A program made the position numbers and the translations under genes. From the NCBI GenBank assembly GCA_017620845.1, contig JAGAUJ010000006.1, positions 1 to 43,491 on the forward strand: 43,491 bases of DNA. The letters run 5' to 3'. Source of the stretch: Rickettsiales bacterium. Lineage in GTDB: Bacteria; Pseudomonadota; Alphaproteobacteria; Rickettsiales; UBA1997. Shown here in pieces: positions 1 to 8,158 of the stretch (position 1 is its first letter; every line of letters begins with the position of its first letter). Below the pieces are notes generated by a model. It did no database searches. It was not told the DNA's origin and worked only from the letters and a program-made list of their open reading frames with translations.

Positions 1-220
1 ATATTATATATTAAAAATATATAAAATACAAGAATTATAACTATAAATCAATTATATCAATTTATTATTAAATAATGTTTATATTTGTGAGTTATTTTTA
101 ATAAAATATTATATTTATTTTAATATTAGTATTTGTAAATATTGGAAACTATAATAATAAAAATTGACAAAAAAATTTGTATTTAATACCATTTCTTTAT
201 ATCTTTATATTTTTATAGAA
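1..220. other. AT-rich left edge without gene
   Basis: The first 220 bases are almost pure A/T, with no convincing gene, RNA or hairpin. The reading frame of the first gene can be extended back to a TTG at 164, but that extension is hydrophobic, not acyltransferase-like, and lacks a ribosome binding site, so it is left out. Confidence 0.5.
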
Positions 221-802
221 ATGAGTAGTTTTTACACAGAAGAAGAATTAAAAAAAATTGGCTTTAAATCATTTAGTAAAAATGTATTAATAAGCAAAAA
301 AGCATCTATATATGGTGCAAAAAATATGACTATTGGAAACAATGTTAGAGTTGATGATTTTTGCATTTTAAGTGGAAAAATAACATTTGGAAATTATATA
401 CATGTTTCGGCTTATACTTCTTTGTTCGCTGGTGATATTGGTATTGAATTGGAAGATTTTACAACCATATCTTCAAGGTGTGTAATTTACGCAATAACTG
501 ATGATTATAGTGGAAATTATATGACAAATCCAATGATTGATGATAAATATAGAAATGTTATCAGTAGTAAGATAATTATAAAAAAACATTCAATTATAGG
601 CAGTGGTTCTACTATTATACCAAATGGAAAAAGTGAATTAATAATAGAAGAAGGAACTTCTGTTGGTGCAATGAGTTTAATAAAAAACAATACTTTGGCT
701 TGGAATATATACTGTGGTATTCCAGCAAGAATAATCAAAGAAAGAAATAAAAATATTTTAGAATTGGAAAAACAGTTTTTGAGAGAGGCGAAAGATGAGT
801 AA
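221..802 (+). CDS. Hexapeptide-repeat (LbH) O-acyltransferase, surface glycan
   Basis: A 193-residue left-handed beta-helix acyltransferase of the WbbJ/WcaF/maltose-acetyltransferase type. After a short N-terminal stretch (TEEELKKIGF) come imperfect hexapeptide turns (ASIYGAKNMTIGNNVRV, then ITFGNYIHV) and the family's usual closing segment with a G-I-P-A-R motif, as in sugar O-acetyltransferases that use acetyl-CoA. The ATG at 221 is preferred over the upstream TTG at 164, because it gives the typical family N-terminus. The stop overlaps the start of the following glycosyltransferase by 8 bases, so the two are translationally coupled and probably decorate and build the same lipopolysaccharide or capsule. 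The exact acceptor sugar cannot be read from the sequence. Confidence 0.85.
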   Translation: MSSFYTEEELKKIGFKSFSKNVLISKKASIYGAKNMTIGNNVRVDDFCILSGKITFGNYIHVSAYTSLFAGDIGIELEDFTTISSRCVIYAITDDYSGNYMTNPMIDDKYRNVISSKIIIKKHSIIGSGSTIIPNGKSELIIEEGTSVGAMSLIKNNTLAWNIYCGIPARIIKERNKNILELEKQFLREAKDE

Positions 803-1769
803 AAAGTTAACAATAATGTGCATTACTTATAATCAAGTAAAGTTTGTAAGGCAAGCAATAGAAAGTTTTTTAATGCAAAAAACTAATTTTGATTTTGAGG
901 TGTTAATACATGATGATTGTTCCACAGATGGAACAAGAGAAATTATTGAAGAATATGAAAAAAGATATCCAAATATAATTAAACCAATATATCAAAAAGA
1001 AAACCAATGGACAAAGGGTAATCCAAGCATTATTTTTAATGATTTTATATTTCCAAGTATAGATAGTGAATATGTTGCTTTTTGTGAGGGGGATGATTAT
1101 TGGATTAATGAAAATAAATTACAAAAGCAAGTAGATTTTTTAGACAAGCATAAAAAATATAATATTTGTTTCCATCCAGTAAAAGTTATTTGGGAAGATG
1201 GAAGTGAAAAAGATTATATTTTTCCAGATAAAAAATTAGTATGGGGTAAAATGAAATTAAAATTAAAACATTTATTAAAACATAATTTTATACAAACAAA
1301 TTCCGTTGTTTATAGATGGAATAAAAGTATAAAAATACCAGATAATATTTTGCCGATAGATTGGTTTATACATTTGTTAAATGTTAAAGATGGTAAAATA
1401 TATTTTATGAAAAATGAGGTAATGTCTGTGTATAGGAGATGGACTGGTGGCGTATGGATTGATAATGGAACAGACGCGTTTTTTGTAAAAAATGGAAATA
1501 AAATGATAAATTTTTATAAAAATATAGAAAATATTTTTAACTACAATTGTAACACTGATATACAGTATATATTTAATAAAATGGTATATAGTTGTATAAA
1601 AAGTGATAATTTTGAAGAATTACAAAAACTTCGCAATATAGACATTGACAATGTAATGCAAAGAATAGATAATGATGTATTATTAAGAAACAGTTTTAAA
1701 CATATGAGTCTATTTAAATATATTAAAAAATGTATAAAATTATTTATAAGAGAAATAAGGCAATTTTAG
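795..1769 (+). CDS. Family 2 (GT-A) glycosyltransferase
   Basis: A 324-residue GT2 glycosyltransferase. The N-terminus has the GT-A nucleotide-binding start (LTIMCITYNQ), then HDDCSTDGT for the nucleotide-sugar pocket and CEGDDYW around residue 97 as the metal-binding acidic motif. The C-terminal 100 residues are lysine-rich with no membrane helix, so the enzyme is cytosolic or peripheral. It overlaps the upstream acyltransferase by 8 bases behind a GAGAGGCGAAAG ribosome binding site. It converges with the M23 peptidase gene, the two stop codons overlapping by 4 bases. It is probably a surface-polysaccharide enzyme; donor and acceptor are unknown. Confidence 0.88.
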   Translation: MSKKLTIMCITYNQVKFVRQAIESFLMQKTNFDFEVLIHDDCSTDGTREIIEEYEKRYPNIIKPIYQKENQWTKGNPSIIFNDFIFPSIDSEYVAFCEGDDYWINENKLQKQVDFLDKHKKYNICFHPVKVIWEDGSEKDYIFPDKKLVWGKMKLKLKHLLKHNFIQTNSVVYRWNKSIKIPDNILPIDWFIHLLNVKDGKIYFMKNEVMSVYRRWTGGVWIDNGTDAFFVKNGNKMINFYKNIENIFNYNCNTDIQYIFNKMVYSCIKSDNFEELQKLRNIDIDNVMQRIDNDVLLRNSFKHMSLFKYIKKCIKLFIREIRQF

Positions 1770-3226
1770 TTTTCACTATTATTTTCCAGCATACTTTGAT
1801 TTATTGCAGTAGCTCTAAGTGAATTTATTCTGTCTCTTGTTTCAACAAATTTCAGTAATGTTTGTCCTTCAAGTCTTTTATCTGGAACATCTTTCATTGT
1901 GCTTGGATTTATTCTGTCGCCATTAAATATTATACCATAATGCAAATGTGGTCCAGTAGATAAACCTGTTGTTCCAACATAGGCAATAACTTCACCTCGT
2001 TGAACTTGTGTTCCAACTCTTATATGTCTTGCTATTTTAGAAATATGTGCATATTCAGTTGTATAAGACTTGTTGTGTTTTATTGCAATATAATTTCCAA
2101 AACCACCACCACAATATCTATCTCCATTTCTACAACCAGTAATAACTTTTGTCACAACACCATTACCAGCAGAATAAAAAGGCGTTCCAACGGGTGCTGC
2201 AAAGTCAATTCCCTTGTGTGCTTTTGTATAGCCTAAAACTGGATGTTTTCGTTTATTTGTATAGCCCGAACTTATTCTTGCTCCATTAATTGGTGTTTTT
2301 AATAGAGATCTTTGAACTGTTTCACCTTTTTCATTAAAAAAGTTGCTAACTCTACCATCTTTAAAACGATATATTTTATTGTCTCTTGATCTTGTATGTA
2401 AATTTGCATAAATTATATTTCCATTTTTAACTTTTTTGCCATTTTCTGTATAAAATGCTTCAAAAACAACTTCTAACCAGTCTCTTTTTTGTATATCTCG
2501 TTGAAAATCCACACTAAAACTATAATATTTTATCAAATCCAAAACTATATCTGCCGGAATACCAGCGTTAACAGCATCAACATAAACACTATTTGTAATA
2601 TTAACAATATACTTATTATAACTTTGTGATAAAATAACTTTCTCTTTACTTGCAACAAAGTCACCATTATTATTTTTAGATACAGTAATTTCTTCTAAAG
2701 AATTATCATCTATTATCCTTAACTCTTCAAGATCTATTATTTGCTTTACAGAATCATTTATTGATTGAGCAGTATTTTTATATTTTATAAATAACTTTTG
2801 TCCTATTTGTAAATTATTTATATTGTATACACGCTTTAATTCAGTTATACACAAATAAGCATCATTTTGATCTATTTTTATTATATTTGTTAAAATGTTT
2901 GACAAATTATCACCTCTTCTTATTTTATATACAACATCTTTATAATCTTGTGGTAAATCGGTATCAATTGGGTTTGTTATAACTAACTCCAATGGTTCTA
3001 TTTTTATTAATTCTTTGTTTTTATTTAGGTTGGTTTTAAAATCAATATAAACAAAATATACAACTATTATCAAAAATATTACTATAAAAAATAATGACAC
3101 TATTGCTTTGTAAATACCTATTTCTGAATAAACTTGTAAGTTTTTAAAATTAAAGTTTATATTATCAAAAGTTTTAATTGAAATATATTTCTTTTTTTCT
3201 TTTATAAAAAGTCCCCTAATTGACAA
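1766..3226 (-). CDS. M23 zinc metallopeptidase with LysM-like domain (murein endopeptidase)
   Basis: A 486-residue membrane-anchored peptidoglycan DD-endopeptidase of the MepM/NlpD/OapA type. One membrane segment spans roughly residues 40-62; a LysM/OapA-like domain (RRGDNLSNIL) lies near 100-148; the M23 domain occupies about 315-440. The zinc and catalytic residues are all present: HKGID (His337, Asp341), His393 in EYAHIS, and GPHLHYG (His427/His429). An insertion with two cysteines (365 and 372) sits within the M23 fold. No in-frame ATG exists near the N-terminus, so translation probably starts at the TTG at 3226; nearby ATGs are in other frames and stop at once. It is divergent from carD. 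Confidence 0.9.
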   Translation of the reverse strand: MSIRGLFIKEKKKYISIKTFDNINFNFKNLQVYSEIGIYKAIVSLFFIVIFLIIVVYFVYIDFKTNLNKNKELIKIEPLELVITNPIDTDLPQDYKDVVYKIRRGDNLSNILTNIIKIDQNDAYLCITELKRVYNINNLQIGQKLFIKYKNTAQSINDSVKQIIDLEELRIIDDNSLEEITVSKNNNGDFVASKEKVILSQSYNKYIVNITNSVYVDAVNAGIPADIVLDLIKYYSFSVDFQRDIQKRDWLEVVFEAFYTENGKKVKNGNIIYANLHTRSRDNKIYRFKDGRVSNFFNEKGETVQRSLLKTPINGARISSGYTNKRKHPVLGYTKAHKGIDFAAPVGTPFYSAGNGVVTKVITGCRNGDRYCGGGFGNYIAIKHNKSYTTEYAHISKIARHIRVGTQVQRGEVIAYVGTTGLSTGPHLHYGIIFNGDRINPSTMKDVPDKRLEGQTLLKFVETRDRINSLRATAINQSMLENNSEN

Positions 3227-3280
3227 ACATACATCATTTATAATTTTTTTTATTTTTTTATAAAACTCATAAAAAAATAC

Positions 3281-3309
3281 TTGATTGATTAATAAAAATA
3301 TATTATAAT
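3281..3309 (+). promoter_or_regulatory. Sigma-70-type promoter of carD
   Basis: TTGATT (3281-3286) and a perfect TATAAT (3304-3309) are 17 bases apart, about 60 bases upstream of the carD start. Read directly; activity is inferred. Confidence 0.65.
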
Positions 3310-3371
3310 ACCATTGTATGATAAATTAAATATTATTAATTACAATATTTTTTAATATTTAAGGGGTAACT

Positions 3372-3908
3372 ATGGGATTTAATTTAAAAGTAAATGACTA
3401 TTGTGTATATAAAACACATGGTATTGCAAAAATAAAGGAAATAAAAGAATTAAAAGTTGCTGGAATAGAAAGTAAATGTTTGGTATTATATTTTGAAAAA
3501 GAGAAACTTACACTAATGGTGCCAGCAAAATTCAAAGAAAATGGAGACATTAGAAAACTTTGCACTTTGGAAGATATGGAAAAAGTATTTAGCATATTAA
3601 GAAGTGGAGTAAAAAAACTAAAAGGAATGTGGAGCAGAAGAGCGAAAGAATACAGAGATAAAATTAATTCTGGTGATATATTTCAAATAGCGGATGTTCT
3701 AAAAGATTTAATAAGAGATGTTGATGAAGCGGACAGATCATACAGTGAAAGAAGTATATATGATATGGCAATTTACAGATTAGCATCTGAATATGCAGTC
3801 ATTAAAAAAATTACTTATGAAGAAGCAGAACAATATATAATGGATATTGCAAAAGAAAGAATTGGAACAAGTAATAAAGAAGATCAAGAAATTATTAAAC
3901 AAGCTTAA
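3372..3908 (+). CDS. carD: CarD/CdnL-family RNA polymerase-binding regulator
   Basis: A 178-residue CarD-family protein. The N-terminal Tudor-like RNA polymerase interaction domain (residues 1-65) has the family hallmarks VNDYCVYKTHGIAKI and LMVPAKF; the C-terminal helical DNA-binding domain carries the conserved tryptophan region (KGMWSRRAKEY) and YDMAIYRLASE. Proteins of this family stabilise the open promoter complex, notably at rRNA promoters, and are widespread in alphaproteobacteria. A strong AAGGGG ribosome binding site lies 7 bases before the ATG, behind a TTGATT/TATAAT promoter. The stop codon lies inside a perfect 12-bp hairpin, and the frame of comF overlaps its 3' end. Confidence 0.95.
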   Translation: MGFNLKVNDYCVYKTHGIAKIKEIKELKVAGIESKCLVLYFEKEKLTLMVPAKFKENGDIRKLCTLEDMEKVFSILRSGVKKLKGMWSRRAKEYRDKINSGDIFQIADVLKDLIRDVDEADRSYSERSIYDMAIYRLASEYAVIKKITYEEAEQYIMDIAKERIGTSNKEDQEIIKQA

Positions 3909-4683
3909 TTACTTAGTAATTAAGCTTTTACAGTTTATAATACTATTAATCTACCCACATAAATGTCCATCTTGTAAAAAAATAGTAGATGCTGAGGGCT
4001 TTTGTAGTTCTTGTTGGAAGAAATTAATTTTTATTGAAAAACCTTACTGCACTGTATGTGGGAAACCACTTGATATTACTACAAGCATGGGACTTGTATG
4101 TGGTAGTTGTATAAGAAAGAAATATTATTTTGATAGAACATTTTGTGTTTTTGCTTATAATGATACAATAGCAAGAGCAATTTTTGAGTTCAAGTTTTAT
4201 AGAAAAACATTTCTATCAAAATTTTTTACAAAATTGTTGGCAAATAAAATAAAAGATTGTAGAGAGAATATAGATTTTATAACTTGTGTTCCAATGCATA
4301 TAAAAAGATTAAGACAAAGAGGCTATAATCAGTCGCTGTTGTTAGTAAAAGATTTAAGTGATATGATTAATGTGCCTTACATTCCAGATTTACTGATAAA
4401 AATTAAACATACAAAAGCACAAGTTCAATTAAATCATAAACATAGAAAGACAAATTTAAAATCGGCATTTGAATTGAATAATAAATATGTTAATGTAGTA
4501 AAAGGTAAAAATATTTTGGTGGTTGATGATGTTTTTACTACTGGTTCAACTGTTAATGAATGTGCTAAAACATTGAAGAAACAGGGTGGTGTTGTGAGGG
4601 TGTTTGTGCTTACTTTGGCTAGGGCTTTGAGAAGTGAGCAAAATATTTTGAAACCAGTTGTTGTTCGATCTTTGATTGATTAG
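3862..4683 (+). CDS. comF: ComF-family amidophosphoribosyltransferase-like protein
   Basis: A ComF protein of about 270 residues. N-terminal zinc-finger cysteines are present (CPSCKK, then CSSC, CTVC and CGSC), followed by a phosphoribosyltransferase fold with the PRPP-binding loop VVDDVFTTGST near residue 220 and the family motif RLRQRGYNQS. ComF proteins work with DNA uptake or PriA-like helicase functions; the exact biochemistry is unsettled. There is no ATG in frame before the zinc finger. Usable starts are TTG at 3862 (chosen, behind AAAAGAAAGA) or TTG at 3847, both inside carD, so it is probably translated by coupling from carD through the hairpin at 3901-3927. The start is uncertain; the identity is secure. 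Confidence 0.85.
   Translation: MEQVIKKIKKLLNKLNYLVIKLLQFIILLIYPHKCPSCKKIVDAEGFCSSCWKKLIFIEKPYCTVCGKPLDITTSMGLVCGSCIRKKYYFDRTFCVFAYNDTIARAIFEFKFYRKTFLSKFFTKLLANKIKDCRENIDFITCVPMHIKRLRQRGYNQSLLLVKDLSDMINVPYIPDLLIKIKHTKAQVQLNHKHRKTNLKSAFELNNKYVNVVKGKNILVVDDVFTTGSTVNECAKTLKKQGGVVRVFVLTLARALRSEQNILKPVVVRSLID
3901..3927 (+). terminator. Perfect 12-bp hairpin covering the carD stop codon
   Basis: AAGCTTAATTAC (3901-3912), loop TTA, then GTAATTAAGCTT (3916-3927). The carD stop codon is inside the left arm. The downstream T-run is weak (TTTACAGTTT). It may act as a partial terminator or attenuator between carD and comF, or protect the carD mRNA end. Confidence 0.55.
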
Positions 4684-4810
4684 TTGTTGTTTTGTTTTAT
4701 TTTAAAAAATATATTTATATGTATGTATTTGGGCAATTATTGTTTCATTGTGTATTAAAAAAATAATTAAAATAAAGATATTTTAAAAATATATATTATC
4801 AATGACATAT

Positions 4811-5707
4811 TTATGATATTTTTTTTACTTCTGCTGTAACCCATACATTCCAATTTGGTGTTTTTAAACCAAGTTTTGCATCGGCAATTATTCCATCTGT
4901 ATATTTATAATTGTTTTTCCAATTTAAAGTATATTTAATCTGTATATTAGTATCATAATTTTTAACATAAACATTTACTCTTTTTATTTTATTAGATAAA
5001 TATTTTATTGGTTCAACTATCCAAGAACCAATACCAACATTTAAACAACTGAAAGATGAAAAATTACAACCATCTAAAATAAACTTTATATAAAAATGTT
5101 TTTGTGTTTGCGTATTTCCAGAAATATTTAATATTTCTGCTTCCATAAAATTTTGTTCTTCTTTTGTTAAAATGTAATTTTTTGATTTTTGTGTAGAATT
5201 AAATATCTTTATTCCATTATTTAAAGTGTTGTGTAATCTTTCCAGTTGTTTTTCTTTGTCTTGTTCTTTATAATATAATTCTTTCCAAGCATTTCTTTGT
5301 TTTATAGATAAGATTGTGGAAAAAATATCACAACCAAATATCTTATTAAAAACTGCCATTCCTATGTTTTTATTGGTTTCTTGACCAAATTTTACTTCTA
5401 TATCAATGTATTGATTATTTGGTAGTTTGTGAATTAAATCTGCTCCAATTTTATTATTGTTGCTTCCATGAATTAATTTAATGTCATTTAAAGATGTATG
5501 TTTATTGTTGTAAAATTTATCTATAATATATGCTTTTATAGTATTGGAACAATTATAAAGTATATATTCAATGTCTTTGTTATTTTTATTTCTAAAAATT
5601 TTTACTCTTTCACTATCATTTATGTTGGCAATTTTCAGTGAGTGTAGATTATAATTATCGCATAATCCCAATTCAGCTTCTCGAACACAAAAATCTACAT
5701 TAACCAT
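4811..5707 (-). CDS. Putative restriction endonuclease, PD-(D/E)XK type
   Basis: A 298-residue protein encoded directly after a DNA adenine methyltransferase, which it overlaps by 8 bases. I do not recognise the exact family, but residues 88-107 carry GADLI...IDIEVKFG. That gives Asp90, Glu104 and Lys106 in the spacing of a PD-(D/E)XK nuclease core, with a preceding HGSNNNKIGAD loop. The C-terminal half is beta-rich and tryptophan-containing, and may hold the DNA recognition part. The linked order methyltransferase-endonuclease implies a type II restriction-modification pair. No recognition site can be read from the sequence. It is the last gene of the leftward unit, and no clear terminator follows. 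Confidence 0.7.
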   Translation of the reverse strand: MVNVDFCVREAELGLCDNYNLHSLKIANINDSERVKIFRNKNNKDIEYILYNCSNTIKAYIIDKFYNNKHTSLNDIKLIHGSNNNKIGADLIHKLPNNQYIDIEVKFGQETNKNIGMAVFNKIFGCDIFSTILSIKQRNAWKELYYKEQDKEKQLERLHNTLNNGIKIFNSTQKSKNYILTKEEQNFMEAEILNISGNTQTQKHFYIKFILDGCNFSSFSCLNVGIGSWIVEPIKYLSNKIKRVNVYVKNYDTNIQIKYTLNWKNNYKYTDGIIADAKLGLKTPNWNVWVTAEVKKIS

Positions 5708-6584
5708 TTGTTGTATTATTGTCTAATTTTTCGTATTCCTTAATGATGTCATTTTTACAAAAGCCAGGAGTAATATGATTATTGTGTGCCAATGTGTCAA
5801 AATTAATTTTTAGTAGTTTATTTAAAATGTGCTTATTTTTGGCTTTAAAAAAATAAAATTGGTCGCTTGTTGTTAATATTTTATTTTTTAAAAAATCATA
5901 ATCTGTTGGTAAAAATATTTTTGTATATTCTTTCCATCCTTGTGCATAAACGGCAAAGTCCCAATCGTAATCTAAATATTTTTGACTTATTTTTGTTGCA
6001 TTATGTCTATATAAATTAAAGTCTATATGTTTAATTTTTGGTTTTGATAATCTTAAATCTGGCAAGTTGTTTTTTAAATTATTGTTTAATATCCATATTT
6101 GAAATACGGACGGACAAGAGTAAGGTGTTTTGTCTGGTAATTCAAAAGAATTGTTTGGTAATGTTTCTTGATAAATTAAACTGGCGCATTGTAGTATTTG
6201 TTTTTGAATTGAATATTTGTTTGCTGTGATTGGCATAATAAAAGCAACCGCTTCGCTTTCTAATAGTGCTTTATTTAAAAATGAAATTGCCAATTTTCCT
6301 TTATAACCAAAGGGGGGATTTCCAATTGTTATATGTTGTTTAATTGAAATTGTCTTTTTTAAATAATTGGTTTTTATTATATCTACTGAATCTGGATTTA
6401 TGTCGTATGCATACACTGTATAATTAAGTGATTTTAAATAATTACTTATATTTCCAGATCCAGCGCTTGGTTCAACAAAAATATTAATATGTGGAAATAG
6501 TTTTGTGGTAATATTAACAATATGTTTAACGCATTCTAATTTTGTATAGTATTTATCAATATTTGTAGTATTATAACTCTCCAT
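5700..6584 (-). CDS. DNA N6-adenine methyltransferase (restriction-modification)
   Basis: A 294-residue DNA adenine methyltransferase. Motif X-like DKYYT is at residues 10-14; motif I FVEPSAGSGN at 36-45 binds S-adenosylmethionine; DIN at 61-63 is the acidic motif II; NPPFG at 89-93 is catalytic motif IV. This order (X-I-IV) matches gamma-type N6-adenine enzymes. The C-terminal third is probably the target recognition region. The stop overlaps the start of the putative endonuclease gene, so the pair is co-translated. The ATG lies within a large dyad (6571-6610) and has no Shine-Dalgarno sequence, so expression may depend on how that dyad is bound or oriented. Confidence 0.88.
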   Translation of the reverse strand: MESYNTTNIDKYYTKLECVKHIVNITTKLFPHINIFVEPSAGSGNISNYLKSLNYTVYAYDINPDSVDIIKTNYLKKTISIKQHITIGNPPFGYKGKLAISFLNKALLESEAVAFIMPITANKYSIQKQILQCASLIYQETLPNNSFELPDKTPYSCPSVFQIWILNNNLKNNLPDLRLSKPKIKHIDFNLYRHNATKISQKYLDYDWDFAVYAQGWKEYTKIFLPTDYDFLKNKILTTSDQFYFFKAKNKHILNKLLKINFDTLAHNNHITPGFCKNDIIKEYEKLDNNTTNG

Positions 6585-6610
6585 AAACGGTGGTTTATGG
6601 AGAGTGATAA
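6571..6610. repeat. Dyad 1: 18-bp arms around a GGTG core at the methyltransferase start
   Basis: Left arm 6571-6588, core GGTG 6589-6592, right arm 6593-6610; the arms match at 17 of 18 positions (13 consecutive around ACTCTCCATAAAC). The methyltransferase start codon is inside the left arm. Its central 15 bases (6584-6598) recur as an exact reverse complement at 6736-6750 in dyad 2. It may be an operator, a recombinase crossover site, or both. Confidence 0.75.
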
Positions 6611-6691
6611 ATATAAAATATTTAAAAAATAAATTAACTTATTATAAATATAGTATTTACAATATTTATTATTATTTTTAGTTAAAAATTC

Positions 6692-6719
6692 TTGACTTTA
6701 ATTATATTAATAATATGTT
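6692..6719 (+). promoter_or_regulatory. Rightward promoter between the two dyads
   Basis: TTGACT (6692-6697) and TATGTT (6714-6719), 16 bases apart, point toward the recombinase gene; predicted transcription would start at the edge of dyad 2. On the opposite strand a TATAAT (6641-6646) could serve the methyltransferase but lacks a clear -35. Both lie inside the segment bounded by the inverted cores. Confidence 0.45.
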
Positions 6720-6725
6720 TAATAT

Positions 6726-6761
6726 ACTATTTAAAATAAACCACCGTTTAAATTAAATAGT
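6726..6761. repeat. Dyad 2: 16-bp arms around a CACC core, inverted copy of the dyad 1 core
   Basis: Left arm 6726-6741, core CACC 6742-6745, right arm 6746-6761; the arms match at 14 of 16 positions. The central TAAACCACCGTTTA is the reverse complement of the dyad 1 centre; the outer arms of the two dyads differ in sequence. The same core inverted, with different flanks, fits paired recombination sites of a serine recombinase or paired operators. Confidence 0.75.
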
Positions 6762-6879
6762 TATATTTTAGCATAAATATGAATTCTATACATTAAAAGT
6801 AGTTAAAATATTAAATAACATAAATCTTACTTCCAAATTATAAAACATAAATTTATAGTAAATAAAAAACACTTTTAAA

Positions 6880-7476
6880 ATGGTAACAATTGCATATATA
6901 AGAGTTAGTTCAGAAAAACAAAACTGTTCAAATCAACATTATGAAATAGAGAATTTTTGTAAAATACATAATTTTATTATTGATAAATGGGTGGAAGAAG
7001 TTATTTCTTCAAGAAAAGAACTCAAACAAAGAAAACTTAGTAAAATTTTAGATAAATTAAAAAGTGATGATATACTTATTACAACTGAAATTTCAAGACT
7101 TGGTAGAAATATGTTAGAAATTATGGGAATTTTACAAACTTGTTTAAATAAAGGTTGCCAAATAATAACTATAAAAGAAAATTATCATTTAGGTGCAGAC
7201 ATACAAAGTAAAGTATTGGCTTTTGCTTTTGGTTTATCAGCAGAAATAGAAAGACAGTTAATTTCACAAAGAACAAAAGAAAGTCTAAAAAGATTAAAAG
7301 ATGAAGGTAAGCATCTTGGTAGGCCGTTTGGTGTATCTTATAGAAAACTTCAAGCAAATAAAAATAAGATTGTGGAATTACTAAATAAAAATGTGTCTAA
7401 AACTGCTATTGCAAGATTGATGAATTGTTCTTGGACTACATTACATAGGTTTATTGGGGAAAGATTAAATAAATAA
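6880..7476 (+). CDS. Serine recombinase (resolvase/invertase family)
   Basis: A 198-residue small serine recombinase. The catalytic domain begins AYIRVSSEKQ with the nucleophile Ser10; ISRLGRN near residue 72 carries the conserved arginines; EIERQLISQRTKE is the start of the long E helix; GRPFG introduces a C-terminal helix-turn-helix (KTAIARLMNCSWTTLHRFI, about 171-190). Length and domain order match Hin/Gin invertases and Tn3-type resolvases. It is divergent from the restriction-modification pair, and two inverted-core dyads lie between them, which suggests site-specific inversion or autoregulation there. No Shine-Dalgarno sequence precedes the ATG. No transposase or terminal repeats were found nearby. 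Confidence 0.92.
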   Translation: MVTIAYIRVSSEKQNCSNQHYEIENFCKIHNFIIDKWVEEVISSRKELKQRKLSKILDKLKSDDILITTEISRLGRNMLEIMGILQTCLNKGCQIITIKENYHLGADIQSKVLAFAFGLSAEIERQLISQRTKESLKRLKDEGKHLGRPFGVSYRKLQANKNKIVELLNKNVSKTAIARLMNCSWTTLHRFIGERLNK

Positions 7477-7486
7477 TGTATGAAAC

Positions 7487-7517
7487 AAAAAACAGCAGTT
7501 GCACAGACAACTGCTGT
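7487..7517 (-). terminator. Rho-independent terminator after ppa
   Basis: A perfect 10-bp stem, ACAGCAGTTG (7492-7501) with CAACTGCTGT (7508-7517), loop of 6. On the minus strand a run of six T follows (7487-7492), so it ends the leftward sppA-ppa unit; it may also stop transcripts of the recombinase from the other side. Confidence 0.85.
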
Positions 7518-7615
7518 AGAAACACACATCTATTATGTTATTGTTACAACTAAAAATAAGTTACCATACAACAAATTAAATAATAAATTTGTGAACTATT
7601 TATTTACAAAATAAA

Positions 7616-8143
7616 CTACTTCTCAACTCTCTCAACTGCTTCAAGAATTTTCTTTTTTGCCTCTGCTGAATCTTTATACCCAGCAACTTTAACCCATTTA
7701 CCTTTTTCCAAATCTTTATAATGTTCAAAGAAATGTTCAACCTTATTCAAAACAGTTTTTGGTAATTCGTCGATTTCATTTATTCCAGAATATTCACTAT
7801 TCATTTTTTCACTTGGAACAGCTAAAATTTTTTCATCTTCGCCCTTTTCATCTTCCATTAACAAAACACCAATAGGCTTACAAGGAATTACTGCACCATA
7901 TTGTATTGGATATTCAGCTAAAACTAAAACATCTATTGGGTCGCCATCACCAGATAATGTATTTGGAACAAAACCATAATTCAATGGATAGTGCATAGGA
8001 GTTGCTAAAAATCTATCGACAAATAAGGCGCCGCTTTCTTTATCTAATTCATATTTTACTGGTAATGCGTTTGCTGGATTTTCAACAATAACATTTACTG
8101 TATTTGGAACATCTTTTCCGGTTTTAATATTTTTTATTAACAT
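7616..8143 (-). CDS. ppa: Inorganic pyrophosphatase, family I
   Basis: A 175-residue soluble family I inorganic pyrophosphatase that hydrolyses pyrophosphate to two phosphates and pulls biosynthetic reactions forward. The signature GDGDPIDVLVL, holding the metal-binding aspartates, is at about 65-75; YELDKESGAL and MHYPLNYGFVP near the N-terminus are also classic. Length matches the bacterial hexameric enzyme. It follows sppA by 15 bases in the same direction and ends before a strong terminator. Confidence 0.97.
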   Translation of the reverse strand: MLIKNIKTGKDVPNTVNVIVENPANALPVKYELDKESGALFVDRFLATPMHYPLNYGFVPNTLSGDGDPIDVLVLAEYPIQYGAVIPCKPIGVLLMEDEKGEDEKILAVPSEKMNSEYSGINEIDELPKTVLNKVEHFFEHYKDLEKGKWVKVAGYKDSAEAKKKILEAVERVEK

Positions 8144-8158
8144 AATTTTCTCACTTAT

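Noticed and set aside
2000..2236. Cys/Ser/Thr-rich reading frame on the plus strand
   Set aside because: It is the antisense shadow of the M23 peptidase domain, with no ribosome binding site and unusual composition.
6571..6761. Terminal repeats of an insertion sequence or transposon
   Set aside because: The recombinase gene lies outside the pair of repeats, no transposase is present and no target duplication was found; inversion sites or operators fit better.
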